A DNA stretch of 64,000 bases from Faucicola osloensis_B. Its GTDB lineage: Bacteria; Pseudomonadota; Gammaproteobacteria; Pseudomonadales; Moraxellaceae. The DNA lies in contig CAXORL010000003.1 in the NCBI GenBank assembly GCA_964211495.1, positions 297,348-361,347 of the forward strand, read 5' to 3'. Below, one piece after another: positions 1 through 8,464 of this stretch (position 1 is its first letter; the number at the start of each line of letters is the position of its first letter). The position numbers and the translations under genes were made by a program. Under the pieces are notes generated by a model that saw only the letters and a list, made by a program, of their open reading frames with translations, did not search any database and was not told the origin of the DNA.

Positions 1-33
1 CCTGCTACTCTTGCCCCTATTTTAGTACCTAGC

Positions 34-849
34 ATGACACTGCGCCCCACGGTATTGTGTTTTTCGGGGTTGGATCCATCAGGTGGCGCAGGCTTGCAAG
101 CGGATATTGAGTCGATTGGGCAAGCAGGGAGTCATGCAGCGATTGCCTGTACCGCAGTGACCGTTCAAAGTTCACAGCAAGTTTTTGGGTTTGAGGCATG
201 CGCAAGTGAGCTAGTAAGGGCGCAAGCACTGGCAGTACTCAATGATTTGCCTGTCAAAGCTATCAAGTCGGGGATGCTTGGCACCACTGACAATATTGCA
301 ATGCTCGCGCAGCTTTTCACCGATGGCAGTATTGCAACAGGTACGCCGTATGTGCTTGACCCGGTACTGGTGGCCAACAGTGGTGGTGCGTTAGGCGACA
401 AAGACACCTTGGTGACTGCCTTTGCCCAGTTGACCCCTTTTGCGACCCTAATGACCCCTAACAGCATTGAACTGCGTGATTTGACAGGCATCGATAATTT
501 ACACGCTGCCGCCAAAGATTTGTGTCAACAAGGTGCGAAAGCAGTGCTAGTCAAGACGTCTCACGATAGCCAAGCCTCTGGTATCGAGCAGTATTTATAC
601 GTTAATGACAACCAAACCTGCCGACTGGCATACCAAGCGATTTTGCCAAGACTGGCGGGTGAATATCATGGCTCAGGCTGTAGTCTGGCAAGTTATATCG
701 CAGGTCGCTTGGCACTGGGTGATGATCTTGTGACAGCGGTACAATGCGCAGATATTTGGACGCAACACGTGCTCAAAGTTGCTGACATTGTCCACCCTCA
801 TGGTCAAAGAATTCCCAATCGTTTTCATTACAACTCAATACTAGGTTAG
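34..849 (+). CDS. thiD: Hydroxymethylpyrimidine/phosphomethylpyrimidine kinase
   Basis: ThiD phosphorylates HMP and HMP-phosphate to HMP-pyrophosphate, the pyrimidine branch of thiamine synthesis, in the cytosol. The 271-residue protein is full length for this ribokinase-fold family. It opens with the substrate loop SGLDPSGGAG (11-20) and carries the anion-hole motif GSGC (213-216, usually GTGC in ThiD), followed by the usual helix. The frame stays open to the window edge, so a start upstream cannot be excluded, but the ATG used here puts the first beta strand where the family has it. The cardiolipin synthase gene follows after 10 bp and is probably co-transcribed, with no obvious functional link. 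Confidence 0.93.
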   Translation: MTLRPTVLCFSGLDPSGGAGLQADIESIGQAGSHAAIACTAVTVQSSQQVFGFEACASELVRAQALAVLNDLPVKAIKSGMLGTTDNIAMLAQLFTDGSIATGTPYVLDPVLVANSGGALGDKDTLVTAFAQLTPFATLMTPNSIELRDLTGIDNLHAAAKDLCQQGAKAVLVKTSHDSQASGIEQYLYVNDNQTCRLAYQAILPRLAGEYHGSGCSLASYIAGRLALGDDLVTAVQCADIWTQHVLKVADIVHPHGQRIPNRFHYNSILG

Positions 850-859
850 GCAAGCTAGT

Positions 860-2512
860 ATGGGGTTATTATTGGAGTGGTCGATTGTCAAGACGTTGCT
901 ATTACAGCTAGGTGTTATCGCCCATTTTCTCATCACGCTTTGGCTAGTTGTGCGGGTTATTCAACAGCAGCGCCACCAAAGCGTGGCAATTGCTTGGATT
1001 GCGGTGTTATTTGCCCTGCCTGTTGTTGGCATCATCGGTTATATGTTATTTGGTGAAATCAATATTGGGCACCAGTACCGTAAACGCAGTTTGATGGCGC
1101 AAAAATTACTGCGTGACTTTGCCAACGCCCAGAAGATTGATTTTAATGAAATTTCCAAAAATTTAGACACCGAAGCACGGCAACTGAGCAATATCGCCCT
1201 ACTAAAAACTGGGCTTGGCGTGTATGACCATCATACGCTGACGCTGATGACAGACGCTGACCATATTTTTGCCAGTTTATTAGCCGATATCCGTGCGGCA
1301 AACACGATGATTTTGCTGGAGTTTTATATTGTATCGCCACAAGGCCGGGTGATTGAGTTATTAGAAGCTTTGATGGAAGCTACCCAGCGCGGCGTATCCG
1401 TGCATTTGCTCGCTGATAGCGTTGGCAGTCATGCGTTTTTTCGCAGTCATTGGGTGCAAAAATTGAGAGACGCTGGTGTCTTTGTGCATGAGTCGTTGCC
1501 CGTGGGTTTGTTCAAGACTATTGTCAAACGCATTGATATCCGCAACCATCGTAAGCTGGCTATTTTTGACAATTGCTATGGCTATACGGGAAGTTTTAAT
1601 TTAATCGACCCCGATTTTTTCAAACAAAACGAGCATGTGGGCAAATGGATTGATGTCATGATACGGGTGGAAAGCCATGATACCGTCAATTCGGTGAAAG
1701 CCATGGCACTTGTCACGACCACGGATATCAGCGCAGAGACCAACGCCAATTTTTCAAGCCTTGAAAAAATCGTTAATCGCTTTACCAAGTCGTTCTATAC
1801 CCAGTCGCTGTATATTGGCACCGCAAAGCTGCATCATCACAAATTACAACACGTGACTAACACTAGCGAGGTACTTAAAAAAGCTAACACTGGCGGCACC
1901 CAGCCACCCCTGATTAACATTTTGCCGCTGCAAAGCGACCTACAAGCTTACCCATCGGTGAGTCAAGTCAGTTTGCAGCTGATTCCATCGGCGCCAGAAT
2001 TAACAGGGCATGTCATCTATGAAACCTTGGTGTGTGCAATTTTTGCCGCCAAAAAACAAGTGGTTATTACCACGCCTTATTTTGTGCCAGATGATGCGCT
2101 GCTGCTTGCCCTCACTACCGCTGCCAAGCGTGGGGTCAAGGTTATTTTAAATGTACCCAAAAAAGTAGATTCGCTGTTGGTGCGGTTTGCTTCACAGGCT
2201 TATTTTGAGCCGCTGTTGTCAGCAGGGGTGCAGATTTATTTGTTCAATGCAGGCTTGCTACATGCCAAGATTTTGTGCGTGGATGACGATTATTGCTTAT
2301 TTGGTACCGTCAATATGGATATGCGCAGTTTTTATCTGAATATGGAGGTGAGTATGGCGATTTATAATCGTACCATGACCCAGCAAATGCTCACTTGCCA
2401 GCATGAATACCTGCAACAAAGTGAGCCATTACAGCGCGATGGGTGGCAGCAGCGTAGCTTTGGGGCAAAATTCTTGGACAACGCTATTCGCCTGTTTAGC
2501 CCACTGCTTTAA
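860..2512 (+). CDS. cls: Cardiolipin synthase (phospholipase D family)
   Basis: This enzyme condenses phospholipids to cardiolipin in the inner membrane. Two N-terminal membrane segments (about residues 12-34 and 42-64) are followed by two phospholipase-D HKD motifs, H230-K232-D237 and H468-K470-D475, so both halves of the active site are present. At 550 residues it is longer than E. coli ClsA (486). The extra length is a low-complexity His/Lys/Thr insert around residues 320-355, between the two catalytic halves. The ATG lies 10 bp after thiD. Which Cls subtype it is cannot be decided from sequence reading alone. Confidence 0.92.
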   Translation: MGLLLEWSIVKTLLLQLGVIAHFLITLWLVVRVIQQQRHQSVAIAWIAVLFALPVVGIIGYMLFGEINIGHQYRKRSLMAQKLLRDFANAQKIDFNEISKNLDTEARQLSNIALLKTGLGVYDHHTLTLMTDADHIFASLLADIRAANTMILLEFYIVSPQGRVIELLEALMEATQRGVSVHLLADSVGSHAFFRSHWVQKLRDAGVFVHESLPVGLFKTIVKRIDIRNHRKLAIFDNCYGYTGSFNLIDPDFFKQNEHVGKWIDVMIRVESHDTVNSVKAMALVTTTDISAETNANFSSLEKIVNRFTKSFYTQSLYIGTAKLHHHKLQHVTNTSEVLKKANTGGTQPPLINILPLQSDLQAYPSVSQVSLQLIPSAPELTGHVIYETLVCAIFAAKKQVVITTPYFVPDDALLLALTTAAKRGVKVILNVPKKVDSLLVRFASQAYFEPLLSAGVQIYLFNAGLLHAKILCVDDDYCLFGTVNMDMRSFYLNMEVSMAIYNRTMTQQMLTCQHEYLQQSEPLQRDGWQQRSFGAKFLDNAIRLFSPLL

Positions 2513-2538
2513 AGCTTACTCTTTTAATCGTCGTTTGC

Positions 2539-2572
2539 CAAAGACTATAGGGTTACAAAGACTATAGGGTTA
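2539..2572. repeat. Perfect 17-bp tandem duplication across the yggT stop
   Basis: The unit CAAAGACTATAGGGTTA occurs twice head to tail without a mismatch (2539-2555 and 2556-2572). The right copy contains the end of yggT with its stop codon (2562-2564). The left copy lies immediately downstream in the spacer toward cls. Confidence 0.95.
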
Positions 2573-3194
2573 ATAAATAAACACCTACGGTTTGCACCAA
2601 GGTTTCTAGCAAAATAATCAAGAAAAAACCCAGCATAGGTGCCAAATCAAGCATGCCTGTAGCAGGTAAGACTTTGCGAAACGGCTGAATAATTGGCTCA
2701 CTAAGCAGGGTGAGCAGGCCAAAAATCGCTGGCATTTTTTGGGTAAAAAGCATCACCCAACCCCCGATAAACGAGCCAATAATGATGTACTGACACATTC
2801 TTAAAAAATCAATCAGCAAGGTCACCGCCGCCACAAAAAACATCATGACAGGTGAAAAATGCCGCGATAGATAATCGACCATTGCTAAGTTCACCTCTGG
2901 CATATAAAACAGCCCAATATTTTGACTATCAATGCGCATCATGCCAAGCACGCCCCAAATAAAAATCATCCGCAGCAAAAATAGCAACACCAGACTTGCG
3001 GTATTGATTCTGCCATCGCCTAGGGTTGGGAAAATACGTCCAAACACATCCACAATGCGTGTCATACGATAAATGGGTTTGGCAAACGCATCTTTTGCAG
3101 TAATGCCAGCAAACTGCAGCATAAATCGAAAGAAAACCAGTATCATCGCCGCCGCGACGACGATATCAAACAACCCTGCCAAAAGATTAGTCAT
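2562..3194 (-). CDS. yggT: YggT family integral membrane protein
   Basis: This is a 210-residue, highly hydrophobic protein with two YggT repeats. The second carries the family signature around EPIIQPFRKVLPATG followed by LDLAPMLGFF near the C-terminus. The first has the equivalent RFMLQF...PIYRMTR region near residue 25-45. YggT proteins are inner-membrane proteins linked by genetics to osmotic or potassium stress and cell division in some bacteria. The biochemical role is not established. It lies downstream of proC on the same strand, the classic proC-yggT arrangement, with a 105-bp spacer. Its final codons overlap a perfect 17-bp tandem duplication. Confidence 0.88.
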   Translation of the reverse strand: MTNLLAGLFDIVVAAAMILVFFRFMLQFAGITAKDAFAKPIYRMTRIVDVFGRIFPTLGDGRINTASLVLLFLLRMIFIWGVLGMMRIDSQNIGLFYMPEVNLAMVDYLSRHFSPVMMFFVAAVTLLIDFLRMCQYIIIGSFIGGWVMLFTQKMPAIFGLLTLLSEPIIQPFRKVLPATGMLDLAPMLGFFLIILLETLVQTVGVYLLTL

Positions 3195-3299
3195 GCCCTG
3201 TGTTTATCCTTATTTGCTGCTTACACACTTGTTAACGATAAGACGTTAAGATAGTCAATTAAAATTTGCTGTTGTAGCCCATGTTATAGCCAAATCGAG

Positions 3300-4139
3300 T
3301 TATTTGCCAAACGCTTGGCTTAGCTCACGCGAGCGCTGCTCACATGCTAGCATGGCATCGGCAATAATTTGATGCATTTTTTTGTCATCCATCACTTCAA
3401 TTGCCGCTTGGGTAGTCCCATTGGGCGAGGTCACTTTGCGACGCAGCTCAGCTGGCGTATCATGACTGGTCAATGCCATTTGCGCTGAGCCCAGTGCCGT
3501 TTGCATTGCCAAAGCCGTTGCTTGGGTTTGAGTCAGCCCCAATTTTTCACCGGTCGCAATCATGTTCTCTAACATATAAAAGAAGTAGGCAGGCGCTGAC
3601 CCTGAGATAGCGGTCACGGCGTGCAATAGCTCTTCGTCATCTACCCATAACACCAGTCCTGCTGCGGACATCACTTGCTGCGCGAGTTGTTGCTCCGCCT
3701 CGCTCACCCCGGCTGTCGCGTACAAGCCTGTAGCCCCCATTTGAATCATCGCAGGGGTATTTGGCATCGCCCGCACTAGTTTGACTTGCGGCCCCAACCA
3801 TTCGGCTAAACTATCGGTAGCAATCCCCGCGGCAATTGAAATAACCACTTGCTCGCCCCAGCTGTCTTTGACTGGTAGTAGCACATCTTTAATGACCTGC
3901 GGTTTGACGGCGAGCACGACCACATCAGCTTTTTCGATGGCGCGTTTGGTATCGTCGATATTGCTCGCATCGTAGGTATTTAACCCTTGGGCTTGAAAAT
4001 CCGCTAACTTCTCAGCATCGGTTTCTACCACATGCAGCAGGCTAGTTGGTTGACCTTTTGCCAATAGCCCTGCGATAAGCGCCGATGCCATATTACCACC
4101 ACCAATAAAGGCGATATTAAGAAAAGTTGTGGTTGCCAT
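3300..4139 (-). CDS. proC: Pyrroline-5-carboxylate reductase
   Basis: ProC reduces 1-pyrroline-5-carboxylate to proline with NAD(P)H, the last step of proline synthesis. The dinucleotide-binding loop GGGNMA sits at residues 13-18. The P5CR signature region TSPNGTTQAAIEVM is near the C-terminus. At 279 residues the length is normal. The start has a good ribosome site, AAGGA five bases before the ATG. It is followed by yggT on the same strand, a conserved pair in proteobacteria. Confidence 0.95.
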   Translation of the reverse strand: MATTTFLNIAFIGGGNMASALIAGLLAKGQPTSLLHVVETDAEKLADFQAQGLNTYDASNIDDTKRAIEKADVVVLAVKPQVIKDVLLPVKDSWGEQVVISIAAGIATDSLAEWLGPQVKLVRAMPNTPAMIQMGATGLYATAGVSEAEQQLAQQVMSAAGLVLWVDDEELLHAVTAISGSAPAYFFYMLENMIATGEKLGLTQTQATALAMQTALGSAQMALTSHDTPAELRRKVTSPNGTTQAAIEVMDDKKMHQIIADAMLACEQRSRELSQAFGK

Positions 4140-4317
4140 AGATGTCCTTTGTAGTCATTTTTTGTAGGGTGACGAAAGCAGTTAGAAGAAAGTAGTTAAA
4201 GGGTTCGCCCTCGCTATTATTCGCAAATAAGTCTACCATACCTACTGCAAATTTTGATGACAAATTTACAGCGTTAATTGGTGTATATGGCGCAAATTCA
4301 AGGGATTAATGGCGGTT

Positions 4318-4365
4318 TGATAGTCTCAGTTTATGACAGTCTTAGTCCATGATAGTCTTACATCA
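4318..4365. repeat. Three degenerate 16-bp tandem units ending at the tilS stop
   Basis: The units are TGATAGTCTCAGTTTA (4318-4333), TGACAGTCTTAGTCCA (4334-4349) and TGATAGTCTTACATCA (4350-4365). The last base of the third unit is the last base of the tilS stop codon as read on the plus strand (4363-4365). The array therefore forms the tail and immediate downstream region of tilS. Confidence 0.85.
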
Positions 4366-5889
4366 ATGAGATTCACTCATCAGGCTGTCTGTCCAAACCA
4401 ATTGCCACGGACAAGGCGCTTGGGTAGCCAAATTCAGCTCACTGGCATCTGCCAGCCAAACACTGATATTGGGCAATAATAAAGCAAACCTTTTTGGTGT
4501 TTGAGATGCAATGGGTGCCTTTTCGTTGTTGTCATTCATGATGACCACTCTAGCAAATTGTCGCTCCCAGCTAGGAATATCAAATCGTTGGCACAATTTT
4601 TTAAACGACTGATGAAACGATTGTGACAATAATTGAAAAGACTCATTGGGCAACACAGCTCTGCTAGCAAGCGCCAATTCTAGAGATAGCCCCACAGATA
4701 TTTCCTCAGATAGCCTCACAGATAACCCCACATCGGCAGTCAAATTGGCTAATACCCTGTTATCTGATTTGCCATGAATCGCCTTTACATAATCGACATC
4801 AAGGCGGTATAACGTATCGCGGTATTTTCTAATTTCAATTCCCTGCCACTGTAAAATCGCTTGCTGGTCTGTTTGCGCTGATTGTAGTAACTGCTCAACT
4901 TGTGCAATCCATTGCCGAGTAGGGGCAAATTTTTGTGAGCCTTTGACCCAATGATGCAATAGGTTAAAGCGTCTTGCTTGGCTCAATGATTTTAGATTGG
5001 GGATATGCAAACATTGCTGATGACTTGTCCAGCCATTTGACCACTGACATAGCGCCAAATCTTGTTGATATTGCTCCTCGACTATACGCTGCGCTTCGGT
5101 CAGGTTTTGCTGGGTGCGGGTGATATTTTGCACTAGCTTATGAAAGCGCTCATCAAGGAGTGGTAAAATCTGATTACGTAAAAAAGCGCGCTGATTAGCT
5201 ACACCAAAATTGGTAGGATCATCGACATGAGGGATATGTTGCGCTGCTACAAAGTCGCTAATCTCATCACGCGTTACCCCGAGCAACGGACGCCATAACC
5301 ATATGGGTTTGCCAAATTCGTGTTGCACCCTAAACGCCGTCATGCCTGTCAGACCTGCCAATCCTGTCCCTTGGCATAGGTTCATCAACAAGGTTTCCAC
5401 CTGATCGTTGGCGTGATGCGCCAAGGCAACAATGGCATTTTCGCCTGCAATGTGTATGATGGCATGATAGCGGGCGGTTCTGGCTTGTTGTTCATTGACT
5501 TGTTGTTTGTTGACTTGTTGTTCATGGCTGATTGTACTATCGGCGGCATAAACTTGCTGCGATTGCCACTCGATACAAACGCTGTCATAGTCGATGTGGT
5601 GCTTGTGGCAATAGGCTTCTACCAGTTGTTGCCAGTCATCACTAATTTTTTGCAATTTATGATTGATATGAATGACATGAATCGGTAGTTGTAGCTGCTG
5701 ACAGGCGAACAGTAATGCCATCGAGTCTTGCCCGCCACTGCACGCAATATAAATTTTAGTGGCAGCCTTGGGGTGCGGGTTGATATGGGTTTGATAACTT
5801 TGCTTAATCGCTTCAATGACAGATGACGTAGGGACAGATGACATAGGGATAGACGACATAGGGATAGACGAAATAGTGCTCAAGCTCAT
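4363..5889 (-). CDS. tilS: tRNA(Ile)-lysidine synthase
   Basis: TilS attaches lysine to C34 of the CAU-anticodon tRNA(Ile), changing it from AUG to AUA decoding. It is essential. The N-type PP-loop ATPase motif SGGQDS (in IACSGGQDSMALL) is visible near residue 50. I start at 5889 (MSLSTISS...) because the open frame upstream encodes an unlikely hydrophobic leader. Even so, at 508 residues it exceeds the usual 430-450. The excess includes low-complexity repeats: a Ser/Met/Pro tract at residues 5-20, a Gln/Asn/Val tract (EQQVNKQQVNEQQA) in the PP-loop domain, and a Ser/Leu-rich stretch in the C-terminal half, each backed by DNA repeats. It follows accA on the same strand. Confidence 0.93.
   Translation of the reverse strand: MSLSTISSIPMSSIPMSSVPTSSVIEAIKQSYQTHINPHPKAATKIYIACSGGQDSMALLFACQQLQLPIHVIHINHKLQKISDDWQQLVEAYCHKHHIDYDSVCIEWQSQQVYAADSTISHEQQVNKQQVNEQQARTARYHAIIHIAGENAIVALAHHANDQVETLLMNLCQGTGLAGLTGMTAFRVQHEFGKPIWLWRPLLGVTRDEISDFVAAQHIPHVDDPTNFGVANQRAFLRNQILPLLDERFHKLVQNITRTQQNLTEAQRIVEEQYQQDLALCQWSNGWTSHQQCLHIPNLKSLSQARRFNLLHHWVKGSQKFAPTRQWIAQVEQLLQSAQTDQQAILQWQGIEIRKYRDTLYRLDVDYVKAIHGKSDNRVLANLTADVGLSVRLSEEISVGLSLELALASRAVLPNESFQLLSQSFHQSFKKLCQRFDIPSWERQFARVVIMNDNNEKAPIASQTPKRFALLLPNISVWLADASELNLATQAPCPWQLVWTDSLMSESH
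4684..4724. repeat. 17-bp direct repeat, 24-bp period, inside tilS
   Basis: AGATAGCCCCACAGATA (4684-4700) recurs as AGATAGCCTCACAGATA (4708-4724) with one mismatch and a 7-bp spacer. It encodes the Ser/Leu-rich stretch in the C-terminal half of TilS. The 24-bp period keeps the reading frame. Confidence 0.8.
5484..5528. repeat. In-frame 15-bp x3 minisatellite inside tilS
   Basis: The units are CTTGTTGTTCATTGA, CTTGTTGTTTGTTGA and CTTGTTGTTCATGGC (5484-5498, 5499-5513, 5514-5528). Read on the minus strand they encode the repeated pentapeptide Gln-Gln-Val-Asn-Glu/Lys in the PP-loop domain. Being 15 bp, gain or loss of a unit keeps the frame. Confidence 0.88.
5819..5878. repeat. In-frame 15-bp x4 minisatellite at the tilS 5' end
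   Basis: The units are ACAGATGACGTAGGG, ACAGATGACATAGGG, ATAGACGACATAGGG and the degenerate ATAGACGAAATAGTG, contiguous from 5819. They encode the repeated Met-Ser-Ser-Ile/Val-Pro near the N-terminus of TilS, before the PP-loop. Confidence 0.88.
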
Positions 5890-5988
5890 GCGGCAAGAGA
5901 AAAACAGTGGGATAAAACAAATGCGATAAAATAATGGGCGCCTCAATAAACGCCCATGGATCATTAAAATAGGTTAAATCACTGACAA

Positions 5989-6798
5989 TCAAGCAGAGGC
6001 TTTCGGTAATGACACCGTAGAATTAAAGCTCATCAATTTTTCATAGCGTTGTTGCAGACGCGTTTGCTCATCCAGCTTTACCAGCACCGCTAGCTGTTGC
6101 TCGAGCGTGGCTTTAAGGTTGGTCATAGCCACATCGCTGTTGATATGCGCGCCCTCGCCTTCCCCGATGACTTCATCAATCAAGCCAAGGGATTTTAAAT
6201 TTGCTGCACTAAGTTTCAACGCCTCACTGGCTTGCGGTGCTTTTTCAGCCGTTTTCCATAGAATCGATGCACAACCTTCAGGCGAAATCACAGAATAAAT
6301 GCTGTTTTCTAGCATATTGATACGATCAGCGACGCCAATCGCCAATGCACCGCCTGACCCCCCTTCACCGATTACCGTGGCAATCACAGGCACATTCAAT
6401 GATGAAAATACCGCAATACTTTGGGCAATCGCTTGGGCTTGACCACGCTCTTCTGCACCCACGCCAGGATATGCGCCTTGGGTATCGATAAAGGTAAACA
6501 CCGGCAATTTAAATCGTTCTGCCATTTGCACCAGCCTGACTACTTTGCGGTAGCCTTCTGGGTTTGCCATACCAAAATTGTATTCAATACGCTCACGGGT
6601 GCTGCGACCGCGATGTTGACCAATCAGCATGACAGGCTGGTCGTTAAACATCGCCATTCCCCCCAAAATCGCTTTGTCATCGGCATACGCGCGATCCCCT
6701 TGCAGCACATCAAATTCCGTGAACAGTTGGTTGGCATAATCCAAAAATAATGGTCGTTTTGCATGACGTGCAAGCTGTACTTTTTCCCAAACACTCAT
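5989..6798 (-). CDS. accA: Acetyl-CoA carboxylase carboxyltransferase subunit alpha
   Basis: AccA pairs with AccD to move the carboxyl group from biotin to acetyl-CoA, giving malonyl-CoA for fatty-acid synthesis. The crotonase-fold core is clear: the glycine-rich region GEGGSGGALAIG and the motif SVISPEGCASILWK are both intact. The protein has 269 residues against 319 in E. coli because the N-terminal helical extension is missing. As far as I recall, short AccA forms are normal in Acinetobacter and Psychrobacter, so this is a family trait rather than a truncation. AAGGGA lies about 9 bases before the ATG. tilS follows 100 bp downstream on the same strand, as in many proteobacteria. Confidence 0.95.
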   Translation of the reverse strand: MSVWEKVQLARHAKRPLFLDYANQLFTEFDVLQGDRAYADDKAILGGMAMFNDQPVMLIGQHRGRSTRERIEYNFGMANPEGYRKVVRLVQMAERFKLPVFTFIDTQGAYPGVGAEERGQAQAIAQSIAVFSSLNVPVIATVIGEGGSGGALAIGVADRINMLENSIYSVISPEGCASILWKTAEKAPQASEALKLSAANLKSLGLIDEVIGEGEGAHINSDVAMTNLKATLEQQLAVLVKLDEQTRLQQRYEKLMSFNSTVSLPKASA

Positions 6799-6892
6799 TG
6801 TCGTTATTCCCTTGTTTTATTACAACTGTTGTCATCTCAATATCGTATGACAGACCTAAACGCTTAACTTTATTTAAAATTTAAAAATTTGC

Positions 6893-6940
6893 TTAGCTGT
6901 TTGTTTAGCTATTTACTTAGCTGTTTATCTAACTATTTAC
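6893..6940. repeat. 12-bp x4 (24-bp x2) tandem repeat abutting the ppx stop
   Basis: Four 12-bp units run without gap: TTAGCTGTTTGT, TTAGCTATTTAC, TTAGCTGTTTAT, CTAACTATTTAC. Taken as two 24-bp units (6893-6916 and 6917-6940) they match at 21 of 24 positions. The array ends one base before the ppx stop codon (6941-6943). Confidence 0.9.
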
Positions 6941-8464
6941 TTACCCAATAGCTGGCTCATAAGTGGTAATGGATAAGCTCATGCCCCACTTTTGCCAAAT
7001 ATCAATTTCATCTTGCAAATCTGATAGCACAAGATTTGCGTTATCATCCGCTAAATTTACCGAAACTTCCCAAGTATGGTTATCTTTAGCTGCTAGCTGA
7101 ATCGGTAGCGTATCATGTTTGCTACGGCTGTGATGCACCAGTACTGCTAGGCGTAAAATCAAAGTTAAATACACCAGATTGTCACCGCCGACCATTTTGA
7201 CTTCATCAAAACTATCAGGTTTTAATTTACGGCGATGGTGCATCACGAGCTGCGACAAGCGCGTTTTATCGACTTGTGAAAACCCGTCAATATCCGAATT
7301 TTCTAGCAAATAGGCACTGTGCCTGTGATAGCTACTATGGCTAATGGCAAGACCAATTTCGTATAGATAGGCACCACGGCGAAGTAAATCCGCGTCTTCT
7401 TCATCAAGCCCCAAACGATTTCTCACTTGGTCAAACAGCTGCTGCGCGGTACGTACCACACGTTTTGCTTGTTTTCTATCGACCGAATAACGCGTCATCA
7501 AGGCTTGTACACTGCGATCACGCACATCTTCACTGGCAAAACGCCCAAGCATATCGTACATGACGCCTTCACGCAGTGCACCATCTGAATAAGAGATGGT
7601 ATCAATGCCCAAAACATTCATCGCTGCGAGCAGCACTGCGACACCAGCCGGCAACACTACTTTACGGGTGTCTTTAATATCGGCAAAATCAATATTGTCG
7701 ATATGTTTTGCTTTAATCAGTAATCTTTGGATTTCTTTGACACCGCTGTAGGTCACACGAGCATTTTCATCGGCAAGTCCAAGTTGCAGCAAAATTTGAT
7801 TGACGGCTTTAATTGTGCCACTTGAGCCCGTGACACTGTCCCAACCCGTTTTTTGGTACAAGCGGCTAATACCCAGCACTTCTTTTCTCGCCGCAGCAAT
7901 CGCTTTTTCAAACGCTTTTTCGGTGATAGCGCCATCAGTAAAATAGGATTTGGTAAAAGCAACACAGCCCATCTGTAGGCTTTCGGTCAAAATGGGATCA
8001 AAGCCTTTGCCAATAATAAACTCCGTTGAACCACCCCCAATATCAATCACCAAGCGTTTGTCGGTACTGGCATTGGTATGAGAAACTCCCAAATAAATTA
8101 GACGCGCTTCTTCTCGCCCAGCAATGACTTCCAAGGGTTTGGGTAAAATTAAATTGGCTTGTCGAATAAATTCATCGGCATTCTTGGCTTGGCGCAGGGC
8201 ATTGGTCGCCACAATCCGTAACCGCTGCGGTGAAACAGCGTCTAGTCGTCCGACAAAACGGGTCAAACAATCCAGCCCACGTTTTTGTGCCTCAAGCGAC
8301 AAATAGTTGTTTTCATCAAGTCCAGCGGCAAGCTGCACTTTTTCTGACATTGATGCTAATTTGCGTACTTCCCCATGGTCTAACCGCGCGATGGCTAGAT
8401 GAAAGCTATTTGAGCCAATATCAATGGCAGCCATAAGTTCGTTGTTAGCAAGTAAGTCAGGCAT
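6941..8464 (-). CDS. ppx: Exopolyphosphatase
   Basis: Ppx releases terminal phosphate from inorganic polyphosphate. Ppx/GppA proteins belong to the actin-like ATPase superfamily. The phosphate-1 loop IDIGSNS is at residues 14-20 and the phosphate-2 loop VIDIGGGSTEF at 139-149. A C-terminal HD-like helical domain follows, giving 507 residues, as for full-length Ppx. GppA activity (pppGpp hydrolysis) cannot be excluded by eye. The start is uncertain, since neither this ATG nor the one at 8434 has a strong ribosome site. It lies divergent from trxA across a 489-bp spacer. Confidence 0.9.
   Translation of the reverse strand: MPDLLANNELMAAIDIGSNSFHLAIARLDHGEVRKLASMSEKVQLAAGLDENNYLSLEAQKRGLDCLTRFVGRLDAVSPQRLRIVATNALRQAKNADEFIRQANLILPKPLEVIAGREEARLIYLGVSHTNASTDKRLVIDIGGGSTEFIIGKGFDPILTESLQMGCVAFTKSYFTDGAITEKAFEKAIAAARKEVLGISRLYQKTGWDSVTGSSGTIKAVNQILLQLGLADENARVTYSGVKEIQRLLIKAKHIDNIDFADIKDTRKVVLPAGVAVLLAAMNVLGIDTISYSDGALREGVMYDMLGRFASEDVRDRSVQALMTRYSVDRKQAKRVVRTAQQLFDQVRNRLGLDEEDADLLRRGAYLYEIGLAISHSSYHRHSAYLLENSDIDGFSQVDKTRLSQLVMHHRRKLKPDSFDEVKMVGGDNLVYLTLILRLAVLVHHSRSKHDTLPIQLAAKDNHTWEVSVNLADDNANLVLSDLQDEIDIWQKWGMSLSITTYEPAIG

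Noticed and set aside
5413..5688. 91-residue plus-strand frame opposite tilS
   Set aside because: Its odd Leu/Phe/Val repeats are the reverse of the 15-bp minisatellite in tilS. There is no supporting start signal.
4363..5964. Longer tilS start at 5964
   Set aside because: The extra 25 residues form an uncharacteristic hydrophobic/basic leader not expected for a cytosolic tRNA enzyme. The ATG at 5889 fits better.
6893..6940. Tandem repeats taken as a CRISPR array
   Set aside because: The units are contiguous with no spacers of unique sequence, and no cas genes are present in the window.
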